The position numbers and the translations under genes were made by a program. From Echinicola vietnamensis DSM 17526 (lineage in GTDB: Bacteria > Bacteroidota > Bacteroidia > Cytophagales > Cyclobacteriaceae), in contig NC_019904.1 of the NCBI RefSeq assembly GCF_000325705.1, positions 3,970,001 to 4,034,000 on the forward strand: a stretch of DNA of 64,000 nt. Direction: 5' to 3'. Under the pieces are notes generated by a model. The model worked only from the letters and a program-made list of their open reading frames with translations, did not search any database and was not told the DNA's origin. Shown piece after piece: positions 55,701 through 63,999 of this stretch. The stretch's first letter is position 1; each line of letters starts with the position of its first letter.

Positions 55701-57509
55701 GGTTTTGGATCGACCGATCGTGTGGCCGGGAAATTTGGGCAAGCCTATGCGTTTGACGAACCGTCGGCTACAGCTTCTATCGATATTGCCCACGAGGAGC
55801 AGCTCTTATTTGATGAGACGTCATTTACCATTTCCATGTGGATAAAAATAGCTGAAGATACCTATCGATACGCTGATGGAAAAGATTGCTATTTGATCCA
55901 TAAAGGGAGTTTTGCGGATAATTGGTATGGAATCCAGTTACGGGATGGACGGTTGACGTTTGGGATTGATGATGACCGGACCAAGACGACGATCACCACT
56001 TCTGTAGGGAACAGCACATCCCATCCGATCTTTACTGATGAGTGGGTGCATTTGGTGGCCATAAGGGACAAAGAGGATGGGCAAATCCGGTTTTTTATTA
56101 ATGGAGAAAAAACAGCTGAAACAGGCTATTCCACTGGTAAAATAGGCAAGACCACTCCTGTACGTCTTGGAAATTCAGATGAAGACAAACCCTATCGGGA
56201 CCTCATGGATGATGTGAGGTTGTATAACTATGCTTTGGATGCATCTGAAATAGCAGCATTATATCATGCTTTTCCTCGAATGTCGGTAAGCTATAAAAAC
56301 GGTGACGCATCTTCACCGCTAAATAGTCAAATCAAGCCTTACTTCAAATTGATCAATATGGACACCATGTCCGTGGATTTAGGCAATATAACGGCCAAAT
56401 ATTGGCTAACACCCGAGCAGGTGGATGTGATCAAGACCAGGGTTGATTACGCCCCATTTGGAGAGGACCAAGTGGCTATGGAGTATGTCAGGCTAGATGG
56501 ACCTAGGGAAGGTGCTTATGGTTACGTCCAGTATGATTTTGGTTCAGGAAATGTCATACCGAGTGGACAAAACTCAGGAGAGATTAAATCCGCCATTTAT
56601 GATGAAGATTGGTCAGCACTAGATGAATCCAATGACTATTCGATGCTTCCTGTGACTACCTATACTGTTCAGGATAAAATCACCCTTTATGCAGATGGTA
56701 AGTTGATATGGGGAGAAGAACCTCAACCAGTAGCTACCCAACAATCGGTATCCGTAATGGCCAAAAATGAGTCTTCCAAGGATAATACCATTAAGAAGGT
56801 TTTTAATTTAAAAAACACTGGTAATGTACCTTTGGATTATGAAGGGATTAGTATTCGCTATTGGTTTACCAAAGACGGCGGAGGAGCTTTGACCTTCTGG
56901 AAAGACTATGCCGAGTTGGGAAGCGAAAATTTAGAAGGAACCTTTATGGCGGTAGAAGCTTCCACAGCCATGGCTGACCACTATTTGGACATTACTTTTG
57001 ATGGAACCCTTGGTCAAATAGCTCCCTTGAGTGAGACTGGTACATTAAAAGTACGCATTACAAAGACGGACTGGACAGATTTCGATCTAACGAATGATTA
57101 TTCCAACAACCAGAACAGTGGATGGATGGAGCAAGATCGTATAGCCATTTATTATTATGGAAAATTGTTGTTTGGGGAGATGCCGACCATGGATGGTGAT
57201 AGTACCGCGATGGCCCGGAAAAACCTTTCTGACGAGGGATCTTCTAAAAGAGTAGAAGAAGAAAGGGAAGTATCTACCGTGAAGATATATCCGAACCCAA
57301 CTCAGGACAAACTTCAAATAAAAGTAGCCGCTTCATCAACCAAGCCCGTCGAAGTAAGTATATTTAATACGAACGGCATTTTAATGGAGCGTAGGACCAT
57401 CGAAGATTCCACTACTACATGGGATGTTAGCCATTATGCTTCCGGTATATATTTCATGTATGTAAATCGTTCAGGAATGCGTACCGTACATAAGGTTATC
57501 AAGGAGTAA
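52776..57509 (+). CDS. Multimodular secreted PL1 pectate lyase with FN3, LamG, CBM3 and T9SS domains
   Basis: The 1577-residue protein begins with a signal peptide and a PL1 domain (about 33-370) almost parallel to the small lyase at 45252 (FPGAEGAGQMAVGGRYGE, NLNDSGPGSFRDAVSEPNR, TIAGQTAPGDG). Then come a calcium loop (DDGDRDGIPDEW at about 387), FN3 modules (about 440-530, 535-625 and 852-945), LamG/concanavalin-like modules (629-850 and 947-1165), two CBM3-type cellulose-binding modules (about 1168-1310 and 1322-1480, NDYS and KVFNLKNTGN features), and a type A sorting domain (1500-1577; IYPNPTQDKLQIKV). It would be exported by the type IX system, bind cell-wall cellulose and cut neighbouring pectin. 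A terminator follows. Confidence 0.93.
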   Translation: MQQRFTKLSLKAAKCCLWVLLCLMVPDLSLYAQTIAFPGAEGAGQMAVGGRYGEVYIVTNLNDSGPGSFRDAVSEPNRIVVFEVGGIIQTNSRIVVAHNVTIAGQTAPGDGVVIYGDGITFTQASNSIVRYLRVRMGRYGTSGADAMTMTDDAKHLIFDHVSASWGRDETFSITGYADSITIQNSIISQGLETHSCGGLLEPSGLISLFRNLYIDNNTRNPKVKNRNQFVNNVVYNWGRGGGYIMGGSSAESRVNIVNNYYIDGPSTSIRPFSRGTESFIPYVSGNYHDGNLNGALDGELVPLSAYEGITTFADEPYDYPFPATVMTAQESYDYVLEHVGANYPTRDQVDEFLMTELTSLGLEGKLISNERELPMGGPGQVFGAPAKDDGDRDGIPDEWEMANGLDPADPADAMEIAADGYANIEHYINGLLDQAPGDFLKPISQVGAEEVTSNSMKLNWTNNDSRYEGIVLEIKEGDGDALFLDSLAGNTVTYQVDSLLPNTNYQFRLLPYHAELEAIATVSSSFKTIPIPTAPSAPMAVLPDDGARFTDTVSLSLEWSGSENTDYYEVYFGEHPEELVQLDSITDQTMTLDSLAAGTVYYWRVDAGNQLGITTGNVWSFTTRPYIPRGLVGAWLMDASTGTLVADSTDFRNDGEVNDLNDYSWVSGKVNNALDMTTADNPSHVFIPHAEQLYFDNHSFAISMWLKSTAGSSQSYLIHKGTFSADESTGGTGQWYGIEIKDGDLRFAIDDNKDKTQLSTSASPIFTGEWVHLVAIRDVEEGVLRLYIDGEEIKEVADGTHQSIGQEEPIILGNSNGFGTPFRGNIDEVRLFNKSLSAQEVLELYHTLPTPLKAFSPSLGEGDVLEGFDDRVPVSWNGGVNTTQYEVYLGTHPDSLVLQGTVPVDTPQYELENLQKQTTYSWRVDAIGPKGTTMGNVWTFRAAAPAGLVGYWKMDESTGTMVKDHGPFDQDSQAQGFGSTDRVAGKFGQAYAFDEPSATASIDIAHEEQLLFDETSFTISMWIKIAEDTYRYADGKDCYLIHKGSFADNWYGIQLRDGRLTFGIDDDRTKTTITTSVGNSTSHPIFTDEWVHLVAIRDKEDGQIRFFINGEKTAETGYSTGKIGKTTPVRLGNSDEDKPYRDLMDDVRLYNYALDASEIAALYHAFPRMSVSYKNGDASSPLNSQIKPYFKLINMDTMSVDLGNITAKYWLTPEQVDVIKTRVDYAPFGEDQVAMEYVRLDGPREGAYGYVQYDFGSGNVIPSGQNSGEIKSAIYDEDWSALDESNDYSMLPVTTYTVQDKITLYADGKLIWGEEPQPVATQQSVSVMAKNESSKDNTIKKVFNLKNTGNVPLDYEGISIRYWFTKDGGGALTFWKDYAELGSENLEGTFMAVEASTAMADHYLDITFDGTLGQIAPLSETGTLKVRITKTDWTDFDLTNDYSNNQNSGWMEQDRIAIYYYGKLLFGEMPTMDGDSTAMARKNLSDEGSSKRVEEEREVSTVKIYPNPTQDKLQIKVAASSTKPVEVSIFNTNGILMERRTIEDSTTTWDVSHYASGIYFMYVNRSGMRTVHKVIKE

Positions 57510-57539
57510 CAAAAAACACCTATTGAATTTAGGTACTTG

Positions 57540-57577
57540 AAAGCGAAGAATCATTTGACATGAATCTTCGCTTTTTT
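57540..57577 (+). terminator. Intrinsic terminator after the large lyase gene
   Basis: AAAGCGAAGA and TCTTCGCTTT form a stem followed by a T run, 31 bases after the stop. Confidence 0.85.
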
Positions 57578-57604
57578 ATGGATTTCCCTTAGGGTTTGCA
57601 TGGG

Positions 57605-59671
57605 TCAGTTATTTAATTTCGTTACTGCCTTATCGGCTACTAAAGGGGAGAGGTTCATTAAGTGGCTGATATGCTGGTAAAGCCCATCTTTTGCTTTTAA
57701 TGTGCCTTGGTAGCTAAGATGATTTATATCCCTGTAAAGAACATCTTTTTTATCAATGACCCAAACCCCTTTTTGAGGATGTTTAAAAATATCATAAGCA
57801 TTATATACAGATGCTTTATCGTATTTTTTAGCCATTTCTTCTAATCTTTCATTATAAGAATCTATCGAGGAAGACATAAATTCACCTATATATTGATTTT
57901 GGTCGTTCGGTTTATAGCCGAAATAAATCAATAAGGGGGTAAGTTGTCGTTTTGGAGGGATGGCCAATAATGGTGGTTGATTGATTAACATCACTTTTGC
58001 TCCCATACTTGTAGAATAATTGATGAAATCATCGATATAGGACATTTGTTCCATTGTGCGGGGATATGATCCGGTAAGCCTATTTGAGATAATAACCAAT
58101 TTTGCATTAGCAATGGACTTAAGAACGTTTTCACCATATGATCTAGCCTGATCTTCTGTAAAACTATTGATAGGTGGCATTTCATCCGGTAATTTACCAT
58201 CCTTTATGGGAAAGTGCATAAACATGCCGTCACCTACGTAAAAAGTTGTTTTGGTATTTAGGCTATCAGAAATTTCATTTAAAACTTTTGCCCAACCACA
58301 ACCGTGAGAATCTCCAATTACAACGATTTCAGGGTGTTCGATTTCAGGATTCCCGAGTACTAATCCACCTTTATCGAATTCAGGGGACTTGCGAGATGTC
58401 AGGAAGTGATTTATCTTCATGTCTTTGGGATCGACCTCTGTACTATTTGATTTTTTGTGGAATAATTCAGGGTTTATACTATAGTAATGAAAATAGTGAT
58501 CTACGTAGTTAAATGGAGCCTCTATTTCCTTAAACAAAACTTGCATGTATAACCCTCCAAAACATAGTACTGCTACTGCCAAACTACCCACTAGCTTTAC
58601 AGTATTTTTATAATATCGTGTTTTTTCTTCAATGAGGTAATATGAGAGAATAGAAAACACTGTCGTTAATATTAATATAAATATAGTAGCAATCGAATCT
58701 GAAATGGAGTATTTGATTGATAAATATTTGTGAAATAAAACACAAAAGGGCCAGTGCCATAAGTAGAGAGAGTAGGAAATTTTCCCTATGAAAACCAAAG
58801 GTTTTGAACTAAGAATTTTGCCGGCAAATACAGAATCATTGGCAAAGAAAATAAAAAGGCCTGTTCCTACAGTAGGCATAATGGCAATCAAGCTCACATC
58901 ACCGTCAGTTGGTATTAGATAAGAACATATGATAAGAAGTAGACCCAAAAGTGAAAAGGAGGCTTTGGTTTTGGCTGAGGATTTGTCTCTGTAGCCTGCT
59001 CTTACAATTAGTGCTGTTATACAACCAATTCCAAGCTCCCAAGCCCTAGAAGGAATCATATAAAATGTCACAGAATTACTGGAAAGAGCATTAAAGGGGA
59101 ATGCTTTTAATTCAAAAAAAACTCCAAAACAGTATAATAGAAAACTCAATACCACTATTGCTATTACCCATTTTAGAAGAGACTGTCCCCATTTGTGAAG
59201 GAAGAAGAGAATTAGGGGATATACTAAATAAAATTGTTCTTCAACAGATAGCGACCATGCATGGAGAAAAAATGATGTTTCGGCCCTGCCGCTCCAATAG
59301 TCTCCCAAGTTAAGGTAGGCATTAAAATTTGCAACGGAAAATAAAGCTGCAAAACCATCAAGTACCATATAATGAATATCTCCTTCATAAATCAAAAAGG
59401 GAAATATCATAAAACAGAAAAGAATGACTCCAATGAGTGCAGGCATGATACGTTTCACTCTTCTTAACCAAAAGTCTCCAAAGGTGAATTTTCCAGATTC
59501 AAGGTTCTTAACGATTATCGATGTAATCAAATATCCGGAGATGACAAAAAAGACATCCACACCATAGAATCCACCTGTTATCCAGCCCAGTCCAAGATGA
59601 AACAAAATTACCGGGACTACTGCGACAGATCTTAATCCATCAATTTCAGGACGGTATTTTATTGTACTCAT
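57605..59671 (-). CDS. Acyltransferase-3 / SGNH O-acyltransferase (OafA-like)
   Basis: The 688-residue membrane protein has an acyltransferase-3 domain (residues 1-380) with YRPEIDGLRSVAVVPVILFHLG, GVDVFFVISGYLITSII and WSLSVEEQFYLVYPL, and about ten transmembrane helices, followed by a periplasmic SGNH domain (about 420-670) with GDSHG (catalytic Ser) and DINHLSYQG (catalytic Asp and His). Such OafA/OatA-like enzymes move acetyl groups onto surface polysaccharides or peptidoglycan. It is not obviously part of the pectin locus. The gene is transcribed toward the large lyase. Confidence 0.94.
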   Translation of the reverse strand: MSTIKYRPEIDGLRSVAVVPVILFHLGLGWITGGFYGVDVFFVISGYLITSIIVKNLESGKFTFGDFWLRRVKRIMPALIGVILFCFMIFPFLIYEGDIHYMVLDGFAALFSVANFNAYLNLGDYWSGRAETSFFLHAWSLSVEEQFYLVYPLILFFLHKWGQSLLKWVIAIVVLSFLLYCFGVFFELKAFPFNALSSNSVTFYMIPSRAWELGIGCITALIVRAGYRDKSSAKTKASFSLLGLLLIICSYLIPTDGDVSLIAIMPTVGTGLFIFFANDSVFAGKILSSKPLVFIGKISYSLYLWHWPFCVLFHKYLSIKYSISDSIATIFILILTTVFSILSYYLIEEKTRYYKNTVKLVGSLAVAVLCFGGLYMQVLFKEIEAPFNYVDHYFHYYSINPELFHKKSNSTEVDPKDMKINHFLTSRKSPEFDKGGLVLGNPEIEHPEIVVIGDSHGCGWAKVLNEISDSLNTKTTFYVGDGMFMHFPIKDGKLPDEMPPINSFTEDQARSYGENVLKSIANAKLVIISNRLTGSYPRTMEQMSYIDDFINYSTSMGAKVMLINQPPLLAIPPKRQLTPLLIYFGYKPNDQNQYIGEFMSSSIDSYNERLEEMAKKYDKASVYNAYDIFKHPQKGVWVIDKKDVLYRDINHLSYQGTLKAKDGLYQHISHLMNLSPLVADKAVTKLNN

Positions 59672-59706
59672 ATAATACTAGTTTAGTTGATGCAGTTTCT
59701 TGAAAA

Positions 59707-59764
59707 TTTTATGTATTTATTATGTGTTTATAAATTTATAAAAATGAATAATAAATACATAAAA
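59707..59764. repeat. Large perfect A/T-rich inverted repeat with inner palindrome
   Basis: TTTTATGTATTTATTAT (59707-59723) and ATAATAAATACATAAAA (59748-59764) are exact inverted copies, 17 bases each, separated by 24 bases. Within that loop TTTATAAATTTATAAA (59727-59742) is a perfect 16-base palindrome. It starts 36 bases upstream of the acyltransferase start. Confidence 0.75.
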
Positions 59765-59922
59765 AAGTAATTTAAATAAAATTAATAAAAATATTTAGGA
59801 AACCAAATTGATGTTTCTCCATCTGTTTTTATGTTTTAGGAATTGGCTTTTTATAGGAACTGTTTTATTCAATTTCTGATTTACAGTGTGCTTTTGTTTT
59901 AGGTACAACATAAATCGTTTAC

Positions 59923-59949
59923 ATCTATTAAAAATTGAAACTAATAGAT
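59923..59949. promoter_or_regulatory. Inverted repeat upstream of the TonB receptor gene
   Basis: ATCTATTA and TAATAGAT are exact inverted copies separated by 11 bases, about 92 bases before the gene. They could form an operator. Confidence 0.4.
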
Positions 59950-59968
59950 AAAATAAATTTAAAATCAT

Positions 59969-59983
59969 TCTAAATAATTTAGA
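59969..59983. promoter_or_regulatory. Possible Fur-like operator
   Basis: TCTAAAT-A-ATTTAGA is a perfect 7+1+7 palindrome, 58 bases before the receptor start. It resembles A/T-rich Fur-type sites (ATTxTAAATxATTTAxAAT-like). A half site TCTAAAT occurs again at about 60027. Iron control would suit a siderophore-type receptor, but this is inference. Confidence 0.45.
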
Positions 59984-60040
59984 TGTTATGGATTTGAGGC
60001 TTACTTTTGTTCTTAATTAAAATTAATCTAAATAAGGTAA

Positions 60041-62401
60041 ATGAAAGGATTTGTACTATTACTTGTGATGGTCGGGTTTTGTCAGTTGGCAATGGCCCAA
60101 GCTTCAGGGACAATAACCGGTGAAGTCAAAAATGAATCAGGGGATATGTTATCTTTTGCCTCGATTATTCTAAAAGGAACAAATTATGGTGTTGCTTCTG
60201 ATGCGAATGGAGCATTTGAATTTATGGCACCAGCGGGTAATTATACCTTGATTATTTCAGAAATCGGATTTCAGAGCATCAATAAGCGTATAACAGTGCG
60301 AAGTGGCCAAACCATTGATATGGGTACGGTGGTGCTAAAAGAAAAAGAATCCGAACTAGGAGAAGTTACCGTAGTGGGTGAAAGAAACGAATATACAGTG
60401 GACGAGCCTTCCGGTAGCCTTCGCTTGAATGAAAAGTTAATAGAGGTGCCCCAAAACATCCAGGTGGTCACTGCTCAAGCATTGGAGGATCAGCAGATCA
60501 TTGATATGAGTGATGGGGTATTGCGAAATGTGAGTGGGGCGACCCGATTGGAGCATTGGGGGAATCTATATGCACGTGTGAATATGCGTGGATCTCGGGC
60601 AGGAGCCTTCAGAAACGGAATGAATGTGACCTCAAACTGGGGCCCGCTTAACGAAGATATGAGTTTTGTGGAAACCATCGAGTTTGTCAAAGGCCCCGCT
60701 GGCTTTATGATGTCCAATGGGGAGCCAAGTGGTATTTATAATGTGGTGACCAAAAAGCCAACAGGCGTCACGCGTGGGGAAGTAAATTTAACCATGGGGA
60801 ACTATGATCTTTACAGGGGAACATTGGACCTGGATGGTAAATTAAGCAAGGATGGAAAACTCCTATATCGATTAAATGTCATGGGGCAAACCCAAAATTC
60901 TTTCCAGGATTATACGTTTACAGATCGATACAGCGTGGCACCAGTGGTGAGCTATCAGCTAGACGATAAGACCAAACTGACGTTGGAATATGTGTATCAG
61001 CATGTGAATATGTCTAATGTCGGCTCGGCATATGTCTTCTCTACGGAAGGATATGGTATTTATGACCAAAGCTTTACCATAGCTGAGCCGGGATTGGATC
61101 CCACAAAAATTGACGATCATAGCGTGATGGCCAATCTACAGCATGACATCAGTGACAACTGGAAAGTCACTGCCCAGCTGGCCTATTTTAACTACCAACA
61201 GGAGGGAAGCTCTATGTGGTTAAACAACGTAGATGCTGATGGTAATTTATTGCGATACGTGTCCATCTGGGATGCTTTGAACCAAAATGCTTTCGGACAG
61301 GTATTTGTTAATGGGGAAGTGAAAACTGGTGGTGTCAATCATAGGGTTTTGGCAGGATTGGACATTGGTACCAAAGAATATATTGCTGACTGGAGTCAAT
61401 CTCATCAATTGGATTCTATAAACGGTGGTTTTTTTAACATGAACAATCCAGTTTATGGAAGGCCCGTGAACGGTTTGCCGCAGTTTGACCGTAGCCAAAG
61501 TCTTAGACAAAGAGCCAATACCAGTTCCATCACACAGTCCTATAGTGGGTTTTACCTGCAAGATGAGCTTGGCTTCTTTGAAAATGCCTTAAGATTAACC
61601 TTGGCCGGAAGGTATACCTATGTCAATCAAAATTCCTATGGCGCTGTAGATGAAGACAGCAGGATTACCCCAAGAGTGGGGCTGAGTTATTCCATTAATG
61701 ACCAAACATCCGTTTACGCTCTTTATGACCAGGCTTTTGTGCCGCAGACAGGGGTGCTGAAGAGTGGAGAACCTGTAAAACCGATTACGGGAAATAACAT
61801 GGAATTCGGTGCTAAGCGGGAGTTTTTTAACGGAAAATGGAGTACGGGGCTTTCACTTTACAGGATTTTCAAGAACAACCAGATGGTGAGCGATCCTGAA
61901 AATCCAACTGCCCAGTATTCATTGCTGACGCAAACCACCACCCAAGGGGTAGAGTTTGATGCTAGGGGCGAGATTATTCCAGGTTTGATCGTTACCGCAA
62001 ACTATGCTTATACTGATTCCGAAATTACCGATGATGAGCGTACCGGAGAGTTTTCTCAGGTGGGAAGTCCTGTGCCAGGATTTGCAAAACACGTAGCGAA
62101 TGGTTGGTTGACTTACTCCATTCAAAGTGGCGTGTTGGAAGGATTGGGTGTATCTGCCGGGTTTACTTACCAAGCCGATAGAACCACATGGAACTGGCCA
62201 GGAGATAACCAATTGGCCTTACCAAATTACTTCAAATTGGACGGTGGACTTTCGTGGGAAAACGATAACCTGACTATTCGGGCCAATGTATTTAACCTTT
62301 TAAATGAGTATCTCTATTCTGGTTCTGCATATGCCACTTATTACTATTATCAGGCAGAAGCACCTAGAAATGCTCGTCTTAGTGTAGGCTTTAGATTCTA
62401 G
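60041..62401 (+). CDS. TonB-dependent siderophore-type receptor
   Basis: The 786-residue protein has a signal peptide (to AMAQ), a carboxypeptidase-regulatory-like domain (about 24-108), a plug (about 118-235: PQNIQVVTAQALEDQQIIDMSDGVLRNVSGA, NMRGSRAGAFRNGM, EFVKGPAGFMMSNGEPSGIYNVVTKKP) and a barrel ending in RNARLSVGFRF. The plug pattern is that of siderophore receptors such as FhuA/FecA, not SusC. With the DUF4198 gene downstream it suggests uptake of iron or another metal chelate. No ABC or TonB genes are adjacent. Confidence 0.92.
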   Translation: MKGFVLLLVMVGFCQLAMAQASGTITGEVKNESGDMLSFASIILKGTNYGVASDANGAFEFMAPAGNYTLIISEIGFQSINKRITVRSGQTIDMGTVVLKEKESELGEVTVVGERNEYTVDEPSGSLRLNEKLIEVPQNIQVVTAQALEDQQIIDMSDGVLRNVSGATRLEHWGNLYARVNMRGSRAGAFRNGMNVTSNWGPLNEDMSFVETIEFVKGPAGFMMSNGEPSGIYNVVTKKPTGVTRGEVNLTMGNYDLYRGTLDLDGKLSKDGKLLYRLNVMGQTQNSFQDYTFTDRYSVAPVVSYQLDDKTKLTLEYVYQHVNMSNVGSAYVFSTEGYGIYDQSFTIAEPGLDPTKIDDHSVMANLQHDISDNWKVTAQLAYFNYQQEGSSMWLNNVDADGNLLRYVSIWDALNQNAFGQVFVNGEVKTGGVNHRVLAGLDIGTKEYIADWSQSHQLDSINGGFFNMNNPVYGRPVNGLPQFDRSQSLRQRANTSSITQSYSGFYLQDELGFFENALRLTLAGRYTYVNQNSYGAVDEDSRITPRVGLSYSINDQTSVYALYDQAFVPQTGVLKSGEPVKPITGNNMEFGAKREFFNGKWSTGLSLYRIFKNNQMVSDPENPTAQYSLLTQTTTQGVEFDARGEIIPGLIVTANYAYTDSEITDDERTGEFSQVGSPVPGFAKHVANGWLTYSIQSGVLEGLGVSAGFTYQADRTTWNWPGDNQLALPNYFKLDGGLSWENDNLTIRANVFNLLNEYLYSGSAYATYYYYQAEAPRNARLSVGFRF

Positions 62402-62583
62402 CCATTGGTCCTATCCTTTCTCTTGGTAAAGTTTGGAAAGGACAAGGCAATGCCATGGATTTAGAAATATAGAAAAACATTAAGTCCTGTATGGGGATGC
62501 TCAGCGCAATCGGGTAACATGCAAGTAACTTGTGAGCTTTCCTATGACAGGCACCAATTGGGTTTTATCAAACTGAAGATGAC

Positions 62584-62907
62584 ATGAATTACTGTAATCC
62601 GGAAGTCATATTGATGAAGGACAATTTTATTCTGACCAGGTGTGAGCACTGTGGCAGAATAGGATTGATGTATGATCAGTGCATGTTGAGTTTTAACAGG
62701 GTGGATTTTGGTGGATTTTGCCGGTATATAGATCAATTGTCCTTTGATGGTGACCACAGTCCATTTTATGATGGCGTGGACAGGATAGTGATCGAAACTT
62801 ATCATATGGATATTCAGTTTACACTACTGGAGGAAGAATTTTATCGACTGAAAAGCCACCTTTATGACGCTCAAATGCAACTTCAGATTGATGATTTATT
62901 GAAATAA
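62584..62907 (+). CDS. Small CxxC protein (DUF6686-like)
   Basis: This 107-residue protein carries CEHCGRIGLMYDQCMLSF near residues 20-37, a CxxC metal or disulfide site, and a C-terminal helical segment. Small proteins of this shape are common in Bacteroidota; I believe they match the DUF6686 family but cannot confirm it. No signal peptide is visible. It lies between the receptor and the DUF4198 gene, suggesting a link with metal uptake. A second ATG is at 62614. Confidence 0.6.
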   Translation: MNYCNPEVILMKDNFILTRCEHCGRIGLMYDQCMLSFNRVDFGGFCRYIDQLSFDGDHSPFYDGVDRIVIETYHMDIQFTLLEEEFYRLKSHLYDAQMQLQIDDLLK

Positions 62908-62931
62908 TCGTATTTAACAGACAATCAAAAG

Positions 62932-63645
62932 ATGAAAACAAAATTCAGTGTATTATTTGCTTTGGCCCTATTTGCTAACCTTGGTTGGGCAATGGCGCAT
63001 GCCTTGTGGATTGAAACAGCGACAAAAGGGAAGAAAGGCCAAGAACAAGAAGTGAAAATTTATTATGGAGAATATGGTGAGGGCGTGATCGAAAAGGTGG
63101 ATGACTGGTATTCCGATGTGAAGGACTTCGAGCTATGGGTAATTGACCCGGCAGGAAACAAGACCTTGTTGGAGACTGAAGGAGATGAAGAGTATTTCAC
63201 AGCCTATTTTACCCCCGAAATGGATGGTGTTTACCGTTTGCAGATTGGCCATTCAGCAAAAGACTTGGGAGGAGAATATATTTATCAGTTTAATACCGCC
63301 TCACAGGTATGGGTAGGAAATGCCAAAGAAACTACTGTGGAAGGACCTAAAACCGATCTGGCTTTGGTGTTGACTTCCCCTGATAAGGGAGGCCTGAAAA
63401 ACCCGCTGCACTTTAAAGTTCTTTTCAAGGGAGAAGCGAAAGAAGGGGTGACCGTAGCCGTAGATGGTCCTACAGGTTGGTCAAAGGAGTATGTAACTGA
63501 TGTCAATGGCGAAATCGTCGTGGATACTCCTTGGAAGGGACAGTACATCGTGGAAGCAGTAGATACCGAAGAAACTTCCGGAGAGCATTATGGTTCACCC
63601 TACGAATTTATCTGGCGATGTGCCACCCAAAGCATTAAAAAATAG
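62932..63645 (+). CDS. DUF4198 family exported protein (probable metal uptake)
   Basis: The 237-residue protein starts with a signal peptide and MAHALWIETA-type sequence right after cleavage, where DUF4198 proteins have a conserved H involved in metal binding. Two beta-sandwich halves follow (about 25-125 and 140-230), with VYRLQIGHS and VTVAVDGPTGWSKEYVTDVNGEIVVDTPWKG. DUF4198/NikM-like proteins serve nickel or cobalt or other metal uptake, often with TonB receptors. It starts 24 bases after the small CxxC gene. Confidence 0.88.
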   Translation: MKTKFSVLFALALFANLGWAMAHALWIETATKGKKGQEQEVKIYYGEYGEGVIEKVDDWYSDVKDFELWVIDPAGNKTLLETEGDEEYFTAYFTPEMDGVYRLQIGHSAKDLGGEYIYQFNTASQVWVGNAKETTVEGPKTDLALVLTSPDKGGLKNPLHFKVLFKGEAKEGVTVAVDGPTGWSKEYVTDVNGEIVVDTPWKGQYIVEAVDTEETSGEHYGSPYEFIWRCATQSIKK

Positions 63646-63680
63646 GTTTGTAATTTTTTGATCTGACTGACTAATAGCCA

Positions 63681-63722
63681 CCCCGTTAGCTTACCATAAG
63701 GGTAAGCTGGCGGGGACTTTTC
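63681..63722 (+). terminator. Terminator between DUF4198 and response-regulator genes
   Basis: CCCCGTTAGCTTACC and GGTAAGCTGGCGGGG pair throughout, with two G-T wobbles and a short ATAAG loop, followed by T-rich sequence. It may serve both convergent genes. Confidence 0.85.
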
Positions 63723-63756
63723 TTGTACTTATCACCCGGTGCTGTTTGTTGGGGCG

Positions 63757-63999
63757 TTATTGTGAGAGTTGGGAGAGTACCCTGGCCAAAGCCCTTCTGT
63801 TAAAGGGTTTTCTTAAAACGGCATCAAACCCCATTCGCAGAATCTCATCTTTACTGTTCTCAGAGGCGGTCATGCACACAAATGCTCCCGGATGCTTTTC
63901 TTTTTCTTTTAGGTATTTTAGCAAATCTGCTCCGTCTGTTTCTCCCAGCACCAGATCGATGAAAATCAAATCCGGATGAACCTCTTGAAGGTGGTTGAG
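63757..63999 (-). CDS. Response-regulator receiver domain protein, 3' part
   Basis: The frame is open to the right edge of the window, so the N-terminus is missing; about 80 residues are visible. FIDLVLGETDG holds the phospho-accepting Asp, FVCMTAS the switch Thr/Ser and LRKPFN the conserved Lys. The protein ends soon after the receiver fold, with no output domain on this side, so it is a single-domain regulator or the end of a hybrid kinase. Confidence 0.85.
   Translation of the reverse strand, partial: LNHLQEVHPDLIFIDLVLGETDGADLLKYLKEKEKHPGAFVCMTASENSKDEILRMGFDAVLRKPFNRRALARVLSQLSQ

Larger units (their letters stand above)
59672..60040. other. Divergent A/T-rich region between acyltransferase and receptor
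   Basis: The 369 bases contain no gene. They carry the large inverted repeat 59707-59764 and two palindromes at 59923-59949 and 59969-59983. Confidence 0.5.
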
